A DNA stretch of 64,000 nt from OLB7 sp966250335 (GCA_966250335.1 CBINGZ010000018.1:1-64000); one strand, 5' to 3'; positions 17,310 to 26,101 are shown, numbered from the stretch's first letter. The notes: generated by a model from the sequence alone, not told the origin. A program made the numbers and translations.

Positions 17310-18461
17310 ATGACATCTCGTCCAAAGGCCAGGCTCGCACTTGAAAACGGGGTAGTCTTCACGGGACGCGCGTTCGGCGCCGTCGACCGTGAGGCGGAAG
17401 GGGAAGTCGTCTTCAATACCACGATCACCGGGTATCAGGAGATCCTGACCGACCCCAGCTACCACGGGCAGATCGTCACCATGACCTATCCCCATATCGG
17501 AAACGTCGGCGTCAACCGGGTGGACGTGGAGTCGCGCTGCGTGCAGGCGGCCGGGTTCGTCACGCGGGAGGCGTCGAGGATACGTTCGAACTGGCGAAGC
17601 GAGGAGGGTCTGGATGACTACCTGCGCAACAGCGGCGTCATCGGGATCGAGGGGATCGACACCCGCAAGCTGGTCCGCATCCTTCGTGAGGAGGGGGCGA
17701 TGCGCGGGATCATCTCCGCCGTGGAGCAGGACGAGGCGGTCCTCGTCGAGCGGGCCCGCGCGCTTCCGAGCATGGCGGGGCTCGATCTGACCAAGGCGGT
17801 CACCTGCGACGAGCCGTACGACTGGACCCCGCTGGATGGGAGCGGCTATCAGATCCCCGCCCAGGGGAGGAGCGAGGATGGACGGATCTATCACGTCGTG
17901 GTGATCGACTTCGGCGTCAAGAACAATATCCTGGAACGACTCGCATCCTACGGTTGCAGGCTTACGGTGGTCCCCTCCGACACCTCCGCCGAGGAGATCC
18001 TGGCGCTCCATCCGGACGGCATCTTCCTCTCCAACGGGCCGGGCGATCCCGACGCCGTCAAGTACGCCATGGAGAACATCCGGGCGCTTATGGGGAAGCA
18101 GCCGATCTTCGGCATCTGCCTGGGACATCAGCTTCTGGCGCTGGCGCTGGGGGCCAGGACCTACAAGCTCAAGTTCGGGCACCGCGGCGCCAACCACCCC
18201 GTTCTGAACCTCCGGACCGGACACAACGAGATCACCTCCCAGAACCACGGGTTCGCCGTCGACCTCGATTCGATCGCGGGGCTGCCGGTGGAGCTGACCC
18301 ATGTGAACCTGAACGACAGGACGGCCGAGGGATTCCGGCACACCGAGATCCCCCTCTTCTGCGTCCAGTATCATCCGGAGGCGGGTCCCGGACCGCACGA
18401 CGCCGACTACCTCTTCCGTGAGTTCGTCGAGATGATGGCGAAGCATCCCCGCCGCGACTGA
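17310..18461 (+). CDS. carA: Carbamoyl-phosphate synthase small (glutaminase) subunit
   Basis: 383 residues. It supplies ammonia from glutamine to CarB for carbamoyl phosphate (pyrimidines, arginine). The N-terminal CPSase domain starts ARLALENGVVFTGRAFGA and includes FNTTITGYQEILTDPSYHGQ and GIEGIDTRKLVR. The class I glutamine amidotransferase domain has Cys270 in IFGICLGHQLLALALG, and His355 and Glu357 in CVQYHPEAGPGP. The frame continues upstream through mazG without a stop, but the start at 17310 is set by family length and by the promoter at 17201. carB is not adjacent, so the two subunits are unlinked here. Confidence 0.95.
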   Translation: MTSRPKARLALENGVVFTGRAFGAVDREAEGEVVFNTTITGYQEILTDPSYHGQIVTMTYPHIGNVGVNRVDVESRCVQAAGFVTREASRIRSNWRSEEGLDDYLRNSGVIGIEGIDTRKLVRILREEGAMRGIISAVEQDEAVLVERARALPSMAGLDLTKAVTCDEPYDWTPLDGSGYQIPAQGRSEDGRIYHVVVIDFGVKNNILERLASYGCRLTVVPSDTSAEEILALHPDGIFLSNGPGDPDAVKYAMENIRALMGKQPIFGICLGHQLLALALGARTYKLKFGHRGANHPVLNLRTGHNEITSQNHGFAVDLDSIAGLPVELTHVNLNDRTAEGFRHTEIPLFCVQYHPEAGPGPHDADYLFREFVEMMAKHPRRD

Positions 18462-18471
18462 TCGGCCCCCT

Positions 18472-18497
18472 TCCCCCGGCCGATGGAGGTCGGGGGA
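18472..18497 (+). terminator. Hairpin after carA
   Basis: TCCCCCGGCC (18472-18481) pairs with GGTCGGGGGA (18488-18497) with one wobble and a 6-nt loop, 10 nt after the carA stop. There is no clear T-run, so termination is uncertain. Confidence 0.45.
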
Positions 18498-18551
18498 GAC
18501 CTTGTCGTCGTACCCGACCGTCAACCGCAAAACCTTCAACTACGATATATC

Positions 18552-19727
18552 ATGCAGACTTTCATTCTCTCCGCCGCCCGGACTCCCGTTGGATCGTTCG
18601 GCGGCTCGCTGGGGAGCGTACCGGCTCCGCAACTCGGCACGGTCGCGATCAAGGCGGCGCTGGAGCGTGCCGGCGTCTCTCCCGACCAGGTCTCGGAGGT
18701 CGTCTTCGGCAACGTTCTGACGGCCGGTGTCGGCCAGGCCCCGGCGCGGCAGGCGGCGCTCGGCGCCGGAATTCCGACCTCGGTCCCCTGCACCACGATC
18801 GGCAAGGTCTGCGGCTCCGGCATGAAGTCGGTGATGATCGCCGACCAGATGATCCGTTGCGGCGACGCCGAGATCGTCGTGGCCGGCGGGCAGGAGTCGA
18901 TGTCGACCGCTCCCTATCTGCTCGACAAGGCTCGCAACGGCTACCGCATGGGGGACGGCAAGATCATCGACTCGATGATGTACGACGGCCTGACCGACGC
19001 CTACGACAACGTGGCGATGGGAGTGGCCGCCGACGCCTGCGCCGTGAGCTGCAACGTGCCGCGCCAGGCGCAGGACGAGTTCACGATCGAGAGCTATCGC
19101 CGCGCCCAGACCTCGATCGCCGAGGGACGGTTCCGCGACGAGATCGCCCCGGTGACGGTGAAGGAGCGCAAGGGGGATATCGTCGTCGACACCGACGAGG
19201 AGCCGGCCAAGACCAATTTCGACAAGATCCCGACGCTCAAGCCTGTCTTCTCCAAGGAGGGAACGGTGACGGCGGCGAACGCCTCCAAGATCAACGACGG
19301 CGCCGCCGCCCTGGTTCTGGCCGGCGCGGAGGCCGTGGAGCGTCTCGGCCTGAAGCCGATGGCGCGGATCGTGGCGCAGTCGGCGCACGCGCAGGCGCCG
19401 ATGGAGTTCACCACCGCCCCGATCGACGCGATCCGGAAGGTGCTGGAGAAGGCCGGTATGACGCTCGATGATATCGATCTCTTCGAGATCAACGAGGCGT
19501 TCGCGGTGGTGGCGCTGGCGGCCCAGGGGGCGCTCGGCATCCCGCACGAGAAGCTGAACGTGAACGGCGGCGCGGTGGCGATCGGCCATCCGATCGGCGC
19601 CAGCGGCGCGCGTATCCTCACCACCCTTCTGCACGCCCTGAAGGGGCGCGGCCTGAAGCGCGGGCTTGCCGCGATCTGTATCGGAGGAGGAGAGGCGACG
19701 GCGATGATCGTGGAGCTCGTGGACTGA
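18552..19727 (+). CDS. Acetyl-CoA C-acetyltransferase (thiolase)
   Basis: 391 residues, biosynthetic/degradative thiolase II family (AtoB/PhaA/ThlA type). It condenses two acetyl-CoA to acetoacetyl-CoA or the reverse. Catalytic residues are in place: nucleophile Cys87 in IGKVCGSGMKSV, His346 in NGGAVAIGHPIGASGARI, and Cys376 in AAICIGGGEATAMIVE. The start MQTFILSAARTPVGSFGG is the typical thiolase opening; the upstream frame is non-homologous. No strong ribosome binding site precedes it. The 3-hydroxyacyl-CoA dehydrogenase gene follows after 33 bp, giving the first two steps of butyryl-CoA or hydroxybutyrate synthesis, or the last steps of beta-oxidation. Confidence 0.95.
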   Translation: MQTFILSAARTPVGSFGGSLGSVPAPQLGTVAIKAALERAGVSPDQVSEVVFGNVLTAGVGQAPARQAALGAGIPTSVPCTTIGKVCGSGMKSVMIADQMIRCGDAEIVVAGGQESMSTAPYLLDKARNGYRMGDGKIIDSMMYDGLTDAYDNVAMGVAADACAVSCNVPRQAQDEFTIESYRRAQTSIAEGRFRDEIAPVTVKERKGDIVVDTDEEPAKTNFDKIPTLKPVFSKEGTVTAANASKINDGAAALVLAGAEAVERLGLKPMARIVAQSAHAQAPMEFTTAPIDAIRKVLEKAGMTLDDIDLFEINEAFAVVALAAQGALGIPHEKLNVNGGAVAIGHPIGASGARILTTLLHALKGRGLKRGLAAICIGGGEATAMIVELVD

Positions 19728-19760
19728 CGCTCCTTCAACACTCAATTTTTACACGGGTTC

Positions 19761-20618
19761 ATGAACATCAAGAACGTACTCGTTATCGGCGCCGGGACGA
19801 TGGGGAACGGGATCGCCCATGTCTTCGCGCAGAACGGTTTTCACGTCACCCTGGTCGATACCGACAACGAGAGGATCAAGGGGGGAATCGATACCATCTC
19901 CAGGAACCTGGACCGCCAGGTCAAGAAGGAGGCGATCACCGAGGGGGAGAAGAGCCAGATTCTGGGGCGTATCCGTCCCTCGCTCGACCTGACCACCTCC
20001 GTCCCCGGCGCCGATCTGATCGTCGAGGCGGCCACGGAGAACCCCGGCGTCAAGATGGAGATCTTCCGCACGATCGACGCGCACGCGAACGAGCATGCGA
20101 TTCTGGCGACGAACACTTCTTCGATCTCCATCACCCAGATCGCCGCCGTCACGAAGCGGCCCGACAGGGTGATCGGCATGCACTTCTTCAACCCGGTGCC
20201 GGTGATGAAGCTGGTGGAGATCATCCGCGGTCACTCCACGAGCAACGAGACCTACAAGACGATCCGGACCCTGAGCGAAAAACTGGGGAAGACCCCGGTC
20301 GAGGTGCAGGACTACCCCGGGTTCGTCAGCAACCGGGTCCTGATGCCGATGATCAACGAGGCGATCTTCTGCGTGATGGAGGGGGTCGCGAGCGCGGAGG
20401 ATGTCGACACGGTGATGAAGCTCGGGATGGCGCACCCGATGGGCCCCCTCACGCTGGCCGACTTCATCGGTCTCGACGTCTGCCTGGCGATCATGGAGGT
20501 GCTCCACAAGGGCCTCGGCGACGACAAGTATCGTCCCTGCCCGCTCCTCCGGAAGATGGTGGCCGCCGGCCATCTGGGGCGGAAGTCGGGACGCGGGTTC
20601 TACGAGTATCCGGCGTAA
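19761..20618 (+). CDS. 3-hydroxybutyryl-CoA dehydrogenase
   Basis: 285 residues, single-domain-pair Hbd/PaaH type. The N-terminal NAD(P)-binding Rossmann fold has VLVIGAGTMGNGIAHVFAQNG. The middle contains ATNTSSISITQIA and the catalytic-region motif MHFFNPVPVMKLVEII (His followed by NP). The C-terminal domain has DYPGFVSNRVLMPMINEAIF and GPLTLADFIGLDVCLAIME. It reduces acetoacetyl-CoA to 3-hydroxybutyryl-CoA, or oxidises it in the other direction. It is paired with the thiolase 33 bp upstream. No crotonase or acyl-CoA dehydrogenase gene follows, so the rest of the pathway is encoded elsewhere. Confidence 0.95.
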   Translation: MNIKNVLVIGAGTMGNGIAHVFAQNGFHVTLVDTDNERIKGGIDTISRNLDRQVKKEAITEGEKSQILGRIRPSLDLTTSVPGADLIVEAATENPGVKMEIFRTIDAHANEHAILATNTSSISITQIAAVTKRPDRVIGMHFFNPVPVMKLVEIIRGHSTSNETYKTIRTLSEKLGKTPVEVQDYPGFVSNRVLMPMINEAIFCVMEGVASAEDVDTVMKLGMAHPMGPLTLADFIGLDVCLAIMEVLHKGLGDDKYRPCPLLRKMVAAGHLGRKSGRGFYEYPA

Positions 20619-20688
20619 CGTCGTTTGCCCCGGTGTCCGCAGGTATGGATAGTCGGCATCGTCGATGGATACTTATGGAGGAATGCTC

Positions 20689-20907
20689 ATGCATGACGGC
20701 AGAAAGGTCGAACGGAATAGTCCGCCGACCCGGATCATGGAACGAGTCGTCGAGGTGTTCGGAGATAGAGATGTTGCGATGGCCTGGATGAACACGCCGA
20801 ACAGAGCGATGGAGGGATGCACGCCTCTTCTGCTCATTGAGAACGATCCGGGGATCGAGATGGTGGAACGTATCCTCGGCAGGATTGAACACGGGCTGTT
20901 CAGTTGA
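20689..20907 (+). CDS. Orphan MbcA/ParS/Xre-type antitoxin C-terminal domain protein
   Basis: 72 residues. Three ATG codons lie close together. The one at 20689 is chosen because GGAGG sits exactly 7 nt upstream, whereas the ATG at 20665 lacks a binding site. The sequence IMERVVEVFGDRDVAMAWMN, PNRAMEGCTPLLL, DPGIEMVERILGRIEHG matches the MbcA/ParS/Xre antitoxin toxin-binding domain (DUF2384 type) found in RES/Xre toxin-antitoxin pairs. The usual N-terminal Xre DNA-binding part is missing, and no RES-domain toxin gene is next to it: a lipase follows, behind a terminator. It may be a solitary antitoxin remnant or an adaptor. The family call is from pattern recognition. Confidence 0.72.
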   Translation: MHDGRKVERNSPPTRIMERVVEVFGDRDVAMAWMNTPNRAMEGCTPLLLIENDPGIEMVERILGRIEHGLFS

Positions 20908-20942
20908 TCCCGAGCTGTCGTTCTGATGGTGAAACGTATCGT

Positions 20943-20980
20943 GAAGCCCCCGGCTCCTTCGAGTCGGGGGCTTCCCTTTT
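20943..20980 (+). terminator. Rho-independent terminator after the antitoxin-like gene
   Basis: GAAGCCCCCG (20943-20952) pairs with CGGGGGCTTC (20965-20974). The stem extends inward through GCTC/GAGT to a 4-nt loop and is followed by CCTTTT. Confidence 0.85.
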
Positions 20981-21254
20981 CAGGGTGACCGATGACCCCG
21001 AAAAAAATATCGACGGCAGAGATGAAATCTTGAAAACACGCTTGGTCCTGTTGGGGATGCGATATATATTCTATCGTTTCGATTGGTAATCGATCAGCAG
21101 GGGGATCGGGCGCCCGGCCCGCGGAGCGTGGGTTCTCTCTTTCACCGGCCTCACAGCCAGGCAGAATCATCATCGACGGAATCCTTGTTCCGGCGTCGTC
21201 TCGCGGCGCCGCCTCCGTCGTCATCTCTCCATCCACATACCTTTCTTCAATTCT
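20981..21254. other. Intergenic region upstream of the lipase gene
   Basis: About 270 bp. It contains an AT-rich TATATATT stretch near 21063 and TACCTTTC (7 of 8 to the -7 consensus) about 15 bp before the start. Nothing else recognised. Confidence 0.4.
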
Positions 21255-22412
21255 ATGGCAACGTACGACCCGAATCAGATCATCTTCTGTCTCTCCACCC
21301 TTTCGAACCTGAGCTCCACCGGAAGCGGCTCGGGGGGAAAGATCGAAAAGGATATCAAGCCGGAAATCAAGGCGGTACTCGCCGACCCGACGGTGCAGGG
21401 ACTGATCGGGGAGTGGAACCTTGTGTGGGGGCCCGTCGTGGATGTGGGACCGTTCAAAGTGGGAGGCTCTCTCGCCATCAACACGATGTATATTGCCCGG
21501 TCGGCCGACAACCCGAACCATTTCGTGGTGGCGATCGCCGGCACCGACTCCAAGTCGAAGTACGACTGGATCGTGGAAGATTTCTGGGTGGGGAAGACGG
21601 TGACCTGGCCTTATCTCCCGGCGGGCTGGCCGACCCAGCCGCAGATCTCCGACGGCACGAACTTTGGCCTCGGCAAGCTCGTCGCCATGCAGGACCCCGA
21701 CACCAAGCTCACCGCCCGTCAGTATCTGCAGAACAACGCGGCCAACACCCCCGGCAGCTTCGTCGCCGTGACGGGACACAGCCTGGGGGGCGCCCTCTCC
21801 CCCTCCTACGCCCTCTATCTGAACGACACCGCCTCCGAGTGGAACAGCGCCGGCAACGCGACCCTGGCATGCCTTGCCACCGCCGGTCCCACGCCGGGCG
21901 ATGCCGACTTCTCCGACTATTACGGGAGCCGTCTCGGTTCCGCCACCACCCGCGTCTGGAACAGCCATGATGTTGTCCCTCACGCGTGGGAGGTCGACAT
22001 GCTGAACCAGATCCCGACGCTCTACGAGCCGCTCATCACCCCCGATATCGAGATCAACGCGTTCGTGGCGCTTGCCAAGTGGGTCTCCCGCAAGACACCG
22101 TACACCCAGCTCCTCCCCGGCACGGCCGGCAGCCCGTCGAGCGTGGTCGGCGTGCCGGCCGGCAACACCTTCTCCGGGTTCATGCAGGAGCTCTGCTACC
22201 AGCATATCGACAACTACGTGACGATCTTCGCGGTGCAGGCATACCAGGCGGCGGTCACGAAGGTGCTGAACCAGGGGAAGACCTTCTTCTCCTGCAACCT
22301 GACGCAGGCCGATATCGATTCGGTGACGGCGATCGTGCAGCGGTACGTGACCGGCGAATCGGCGAACGCCGGCGCGGAAGCGACCACGGCCCCTTCGGTC
22401 AACGCAGAGTAA
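21255..22412 (+). CDS. Class 3 lipase-like alpha/beta hydrolase
   Basis: 385 residues. The nucleophile elbow is VTGHSLGGALSPSYAL with Ser176, the classic GxSxG of fungal-type (class 3) lipases. An upstream strand AIAGTDSKSKYDWIVEDFW resembles the AxRGT/oxyanion segment of that family. Candidates for the acid and base are the Asp in GPTPGDADFSDYYG and the His in VWNSHDVVPHAW. No signal peptide, lipobox or sorting domain is seen, so the enzyme is either cytoplasmic or exported by a leaderless route. Substrate unknown; an esterase on lipid or polyester is the natural guess. A stem-loop terminator follows and the gene appears monocistronic. Confidence 0.85.
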   Translation: MATYDPNQIIFCLSTLSNLSSTGSGSGGKIEKDIKPEIKAVLADPTVQGLIGEWNLVWGPVVDVGPFKVGGSLAINTMYIARSADNPNHFVVAIAGTDSKSKYDWIVEDFWVGKTVTWPYLPAGWPTQPQISDGTNFGLGKLVAMQDPDTKLTARQYLQNNAANTPGSFVAVTGHSLGGALSPSYALYLNDTASEWNSAGNATLACLATAGPTPGDADFSDYYGSRLGSATTRVWNSHDVVPHAWEVDMLNQIPTLYEPLITPDIEINAFVALAKWVSRKTPYTQLLPGTAGSPSSVVGVPAGNTFSGFMQELCYQHIDNYVTIFAVQAYQAAVTKVLNQGKTFFSCNLTQADIDSVTAIVQRYVTGESANAGAEATTAPSVNAE

Positions 22413-22453
22413 GGAGAGGGACGTCGGCCGATTCCATATCGTGAATCGATAAG

Positions 22454-22488
22454 ACAGCGGGTCGGAGTTATGTACTCCGGCCCGTTGT
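22454..22488 (+). terminator. Stem-loop terminator after the lipase gene
   Basis: ACAGCGGGTCGGAGT (22454-22468) pairs with ACTCCGGCCCGTTGT (22474-22488): 15 bp including two wobbles, 5-nt loop. GTCTTTA follows, a weak U-tract. Confidence 0.65.
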
Positions 22489-22545
22489 GTCTTTATGGAT
22501 CTCACGCTCGTGAACGGTTCGGTTCACGTTCATGCGGATATCTCC

Positions 22546-23319
22546 ATGAAGACCTCCATCGATACGCTCCGGTTCGTCCTGCTGCTGACGGGGATCGTTC
22601 TGATCATCGCCGGGGCGTGCGCTCCTCTCTATATCCCTCCGGTGACGCACGTTCCGGCGCTGGAGAAGCAGGGGGAGGGGGATGCGGCGGTCTTCGTCGG
22701 CTCGGGCGGGTTCGACGGTCAGTTCGCCTATTCCCCCTGGAAGAACATGATGCTGCGCGGAGCCGTCTCGTACTACGATCCGGGAGATCCGTCGGCTACG
22801 AACCTGATGCGCTTGCACGGGCACACCTATGGCGAGATCGCGGGGGGACCGTACACGGCTGCACGAAAGGGGTTGCGGGCTCATCTGCTGGCCGGGGTCG
22901 GAACCGGGTCGGCGACGATGTTGAGCCCGGACTATTCCACCTCCCCCATGCCCGGAACCGACAGCGTCAGCGCCCGGTACTGGCGGTTGTTCGTACAAGG
23001 ATATATCGGATCGCATTCAGTCGCTTCCATCAGCAAATCTCCCCGGATCTACAATATGGCCGGCTTGAACGCCGCGACAGAATACGGACTCGCCGCGCGC
23101 TATGCTCTTGTGCCGTTCAGGGGGATCCTCCACAACGGAGAACATATCGCAAACCGAACCGCCGGTTTCCTCGAGCTTCAGGCCGTGGTCCGTGCGGGCT
23201 CGGATGATATCGGGTTTGAAGTGCAGACCGGCCCCATCTTCAGGCTCGACGGCGGCGAGGAGGAGCTGGGCATCTGGAACTGGTTCACGTTGTCTCTGGG
23301 GATGCGTGCGCGGTTCTGA
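22546..23319 (+). CDS. Predicted outer-membrane lipoprotein of unknown function
   Basis: 257 residues from the ATG at 22546. The hydrophobic signal LRFVLLLTGIVLIIAGAC ends in a lipobox with Cys25 followed by APLYIPPVTHVP. The mature part alternates short glycine/aromatic beta-strand-like segments (AVFVGSGGFDGQFAYSP, LLAGVGTGSATML, WRLFVQGYIGSH) and ends in LGIWNWFTLSLGMRARF with a terminal Phe, as in outer-membrane beta-barrels. I recognise a type common in Bacteroidota but no named family. It sits between the lipase and the suf operon without clear functional ties to either. Confidence 0.72.
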   Translation: MKTSIDTLRFVLLLTGIVLIIAGACAPLYIPPVTHVPALEKQGEGDAAVFVGSGGFDGQFAYSPWKNMMLRGAVSYYDPGDPSATNLMRLHGHTYGEIAGGPYTAARKGLRAHLLAGVGTGSATMLSPDYSTSPMPGTDSVSARYWRLFVQGYIGSHSVASISKSPRIYNMAGLNAATEYGLAARYALVPFRGILHNGEHIANRTAGFLELQAVVRAGSDDIGFEVQTGPIFRLDGGEEELGIWNWFTLSLGMRARF

Positions 23320-23340
23320 GCAGGGCGATCGTCCGGACGC

Positions 23341-23640
23341 TAACATTTTTGGTGGGATAGGTGTTAGAAGGCTGCATCGTGTTCTATCCCCCAATCCGAA
23401 CGGCGCGGATCGCTGCGAGCCGGGTGCATCACCCCATCACCCGCTCCATGGTCCGCGCCGTTACATTCTAACCCACTTCCCGGCCACTTACCCGGTTCCC
23501 CAAACGTCTTCTACCCCGCTTCGGGCGTTTCCGTCCCCATCCCTTCGTCCCCCGGGTCGATGGGGGAGGCGGGGCCTGTAAGGGTTTATAACATCCGGGG
23601 CCCGATACGGTCATATTCTTGACTTTTTTGTACAGATTAC
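23341..23640. other. Hairpin-rich intergenic region upstream of sufB (possible structured RNA)
   Basis: Two strong hairpins are visible. TTGG-GGGATAG (23349-23360) pairs with CTATCCC-CCAA (23384-23394). CGGCGCGGATC (23401-23411) pairs with GGTCCGCGCCG (23450-23460), enclosing GAGC-CGGGTG with CACCCG-CTC. The loop segment GTTAGAA (23363-23369) is complementary to TTCTAAC (23466-23472). No open frame here looks coding. I could not match it to RNase P, tmRNA, SRP or 6S signatures. Confidence 0.4.
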
Positions 23641-23650
23641 CGTATCCTTG
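23619..23650 (+). promoter_or_regulatory. Candidate promoter of the suf operon
   Basis: TTGAC begins at 23619, and TATCCTTG (23643-23650, 7 of 8 to TAnnTTTG) follows with a 21-nt gap after the TTG. The -7 element is about 90 bp upstream of sufB. Confidence 0.5.
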
Positions 23651-23737
23651 CAGTTCTTCACCGGGGAAACGGCCGGTGGGGAGAGGCGGAAGAAGCGCGA
23701 TACGAGAACAACAGATCTCTTTTCATACAGGAACGTC

Positions 23738-25204
23738 ATGAGCAGCGAGCTTGAAAGCAAGCCTATGAGCACAGACCTGGAGACGATCCACCAGGTCACG
23801 GAAAGCGACTACAAGTACGGCTTCGTGACCGATATCGAGACCGAATACTTCCCCGTGGGTCTCAGCGAGGAGGTGGTCCGCCTGATCTCGGCCAAGAAGA
23901 ACGAGCCGGAGTTCCTGCTGGAGTGGCGCCTGAAGGCGTATCGGCACTGGCTCACCATGGCCGAGCCGACGTGGCAGAACGTCTACTACAACCCGATAGA
24001 TTATCAGGCGATCTCCTACTTCGCGGCCCCCAAGAAGAAGGCGAAGAGTCTCGACGAGGTCGACCCGGAGCTGCTGGAGATGTACGAGAAACTCGGCATC
24101 CCCCTGAACGAGCGGGAGGCGCTTGCCGGCGTCGCCGTGGATGCCGTCATCGACAGCGTTTCGGTCGCCACGACCTTCAAGGAGAAGCTCGGGAAGCTCG
24201 GCATCATCTTCTGCTCCTTCTCGGAGGCGGTTCAGGAGCATCCGGAGCTGGTGAAGAGATATCTCGGCTCGGTCGTTCCCTACACCGACAACTATTTCGC
24301 GGCGCTCAACTCCGCCGTCTTCAGCGACGGCTCGTTCGCCTACATCCCGAAAGGGATCCGCTGCCCGATGGAGCTTTCCACATACTTCCGGATCAATGCG
24401 GCCAACACCGGCCAGTTCGAGCGGACCCTGATCGTGGCGGAAGAGGGGAGCTACGTCAGCTATCTGGAGGGATGCACCGCCCCGATGCGCGACGAGAACC
24501 AGCTTCATGCGGCCGTCGTCGAACTGGTGGCGCTCGATCGTGCCGAGATCAAATACTCGACGGTCCAGAACTGGTATCCGGGGGATAAGGACGGGCGCGG
24601 CGGCATCTACAACTTCGTCACCAAGCGCGGCCTCTGCGCCGGCGCGAACTCCAAGATCAGCTGGACGCAGGTGGAGACCGGATCGGCGATCACCTGGAAG
24701 TATCCGAGTTGTATCCTGAAAGGAGATAATTCGATCGGCGAGTTCTATTCGGTGGCGGTCACGAAGAACAGGCAGCAGGCGGATACCGGCACCAAGATGA
24801 TCCATATCGGGAAGAACACCCGCAGCACGATCGTCTCCAAGGGGATCTCGGCCGGCTTCGGACAGAACACCTACCGCGGTCAGGTCAAGATCAACAAGGG
24901 GGCCGAAGGGGCGCGCAACTACTCGCAGTGCGATTCGATGCTGATCGGGGAGAAGTGCGGCGCCCACACCTTCCCTTATCTGGAGGTGAAGAATCCCTCG
25001 GCGGTGATCGAGCATGAGGCCTCCACCTCCAAGATCGGCGAGGATCAGATCTTCTACTGCAACCAGCGGGGGATCTCGACCGAGGACGCCGTCTCGATGA
25101 TCGTCAACGGGTTCTGCAAGGAGGTCTTCCGCGAGCTGCCGATGGAGTTCGCCGTGGAGGCGCAGAAGCTTCTTGCGGTGAGCCTTGAAGGGAGCGTCGG
25201 CTAG
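23738..25204 (+). CDS. sufB: Fe-S cluster assembly scaffold protein SufB
   Basis: 488 residues from the ATG at 23738, preceded by AGGA. It forms the SufBC2D scaffold on which Fe-S clusters are built. Typical SufB segments: YKYGFVTDIETEYFPVGLSE, WRLKAYRHWLTM, GIIFCSFSEAVQEHPELVKRY, GSFAYIPKGIRCPMELSTYFRIN, and EGCTAPMRDENQLHAAVVE, whose Cys has been implicated in sulfur acceptance. The C-terminal beta-helix part has CDSMLIGEKCGAHTFPYLEVKNPS and EHEASTSKIGEDQIFYCNQRG. It is the first gene of sufB-C-D-S-U-T-rrf2, which runs uninterrupted to 30193. Confidence 0.97.
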   Translation: MSSELESKPMSTDLETIHQVTESDYKYGFVTDIETEYFPVGLSEEVVRLISAKKNEPEFLLEWRLKAYRHWLTMAEPTWQNVYYNPIDYQAISYFAAPKKKAKSLDEVDPELLEMYEKLGIPLNEREALAGVAVDAVIDSVSVATTFKEKLGKLGIIFCSFSEAVQEHPELVKRYLGSVVPYTDNYFAALNSAVFSDGSFAYIPKGIRCPMELSTYFRINAANTGQFERTLIVAEEGSYVSYLEGCTAPMRDENQLHAAVVELVALDRAEIKYSTVQNWYPGDKDGRGGIYNFVTKRGLCAGANSKISWTQVETGSAITWKYPSCILKGDNSIGEFYSVAVTKNRQQADTGTKMIHIGKNTRSTIVSKGISAGFGQNTYRGQVKINKGAEGARNYSQCDSMLIGEKCGAHTFPYLEVKNPSAVIEHEASTSKIGEDQIFYCNQRGISTEDAVSMIVNGFCKEVFRELPMEFAVEAQKLLAVSLEGSVG

Positions 25205-25270
25205 CCGGAGCGATTCCGGCGGAACGGCCGCGGGCGCGGGAGCCAGGCGCACCACGGCCTGTACTGAAGC

Positions 25271-26101
25271 ATGAACAGAGAGCATAACCTAATCAGCACG
25301 AGGATAGCATCAGTGTCAGCGCAACAGCCAATTCTGGAGATCCGGAACCTTCAGGCGTCGATCGATGGGAAGGAGATCCTCAAGGGGATCGACCTGACGA
25401 TCAACGCCGGCGAGGTCCATGCCATCATGGGGCCGAACGGCTCCGGCAAGAGCACGCTCGCCCAGGTTCTGGCCGGCCATAAAAGCTACGAGGTCACCGG
25501 AGGGGAGGCGATCTACAGGGGCCTCGACCTTCTGGAACTCGATCCCGAGGAGCGGTCGCGCGAGGGGATTTTCCTCGCCTTCCAGTACCCGGTGGAGCTT
25601 CCCGGCGTCAACAGCACCTACTTCCTGAAGGCGGCCGTGAACGCCCTCAGAAAACATCGCGGCCAGGAAGAACTCGACGCCGCCGACTTCCTTGCGCTGG
25701 TGCGCGAGAAGATGAAGGTGATCGAGGTGGGGGAGAGCCTGCTGAAGCGGTCGGTCAACGAAGGGTTCTCCGGCGGTGAGAAGAAGCGGAACGAGATCTT
25801 CCAGATGGCGGTTCTGGAGCCGACACTGGCGATCCTCGACGAGACCGATTCCGGCCTCGATATCGACGCGCTCCGGATCGTCTCCGACGGCGTCAACAGG
25901 CTCCGCTCCAAGGATAACGCGATGATTCTGGTGACCCACTACCAGCGGCTTCTGAATTATATCGTACCCGATTTCGTGCATGTCCTCTACGGCGGGCGGA
26001 TCATCAAGTCCGGCGGCAAGGAGCTGGCGCATGAGCTGGAAGAGCTCGGATACGACTGGATCAAGGAACATAGCGGGGCCGCACAGTCGGTCGGCGCCTA
26101 A
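25271..26101 (+). CDS. sufC: Fe-S cluster assembly ATPase SufC
   Basis: 276 residues, cytoplasmic ABC-type ATPase that remodels the SufB-SufD complex. Walker A is MGPNGSGKSTL and the signature is GFSGGEKKRNEI, where the KKRNE run is typical of SufC. Walker B is LAILDETDSGLDIDAL, followed by ILVTHYQRLLNYI. The N-terminus from this ATG is about 15 residues longer than usual. The conserved region begins at PILEIRNLQASI, so a downstream alternative start is possible. It lies 66 bp after sufB and 15 bp before sufD. Confidence 0.97.
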   Translation: MNREHNLISTRIASVSAQQPILEIRNLQASIDGKEILKGIDLTINAGEVHAIMGPNGSGKSTLAQVLAGHKSYEVTGGEAIYRGLDLLELDPEERSREGIFLAFQYPVELPGVNSTYFLKAAVNALRKHRGQEELDAADFLALVREKMKVIEVGESLLKRSVNEGFSGGEKKRNEIFQMAVLEPTLAILDETDSGLDIDALRIVSDGVNRLRSKDNAMILVTHYQRLLNYIVPDFVHVLYGGRIIKSGGKELAHELEELGYDWIKEHSGAAQSVGA

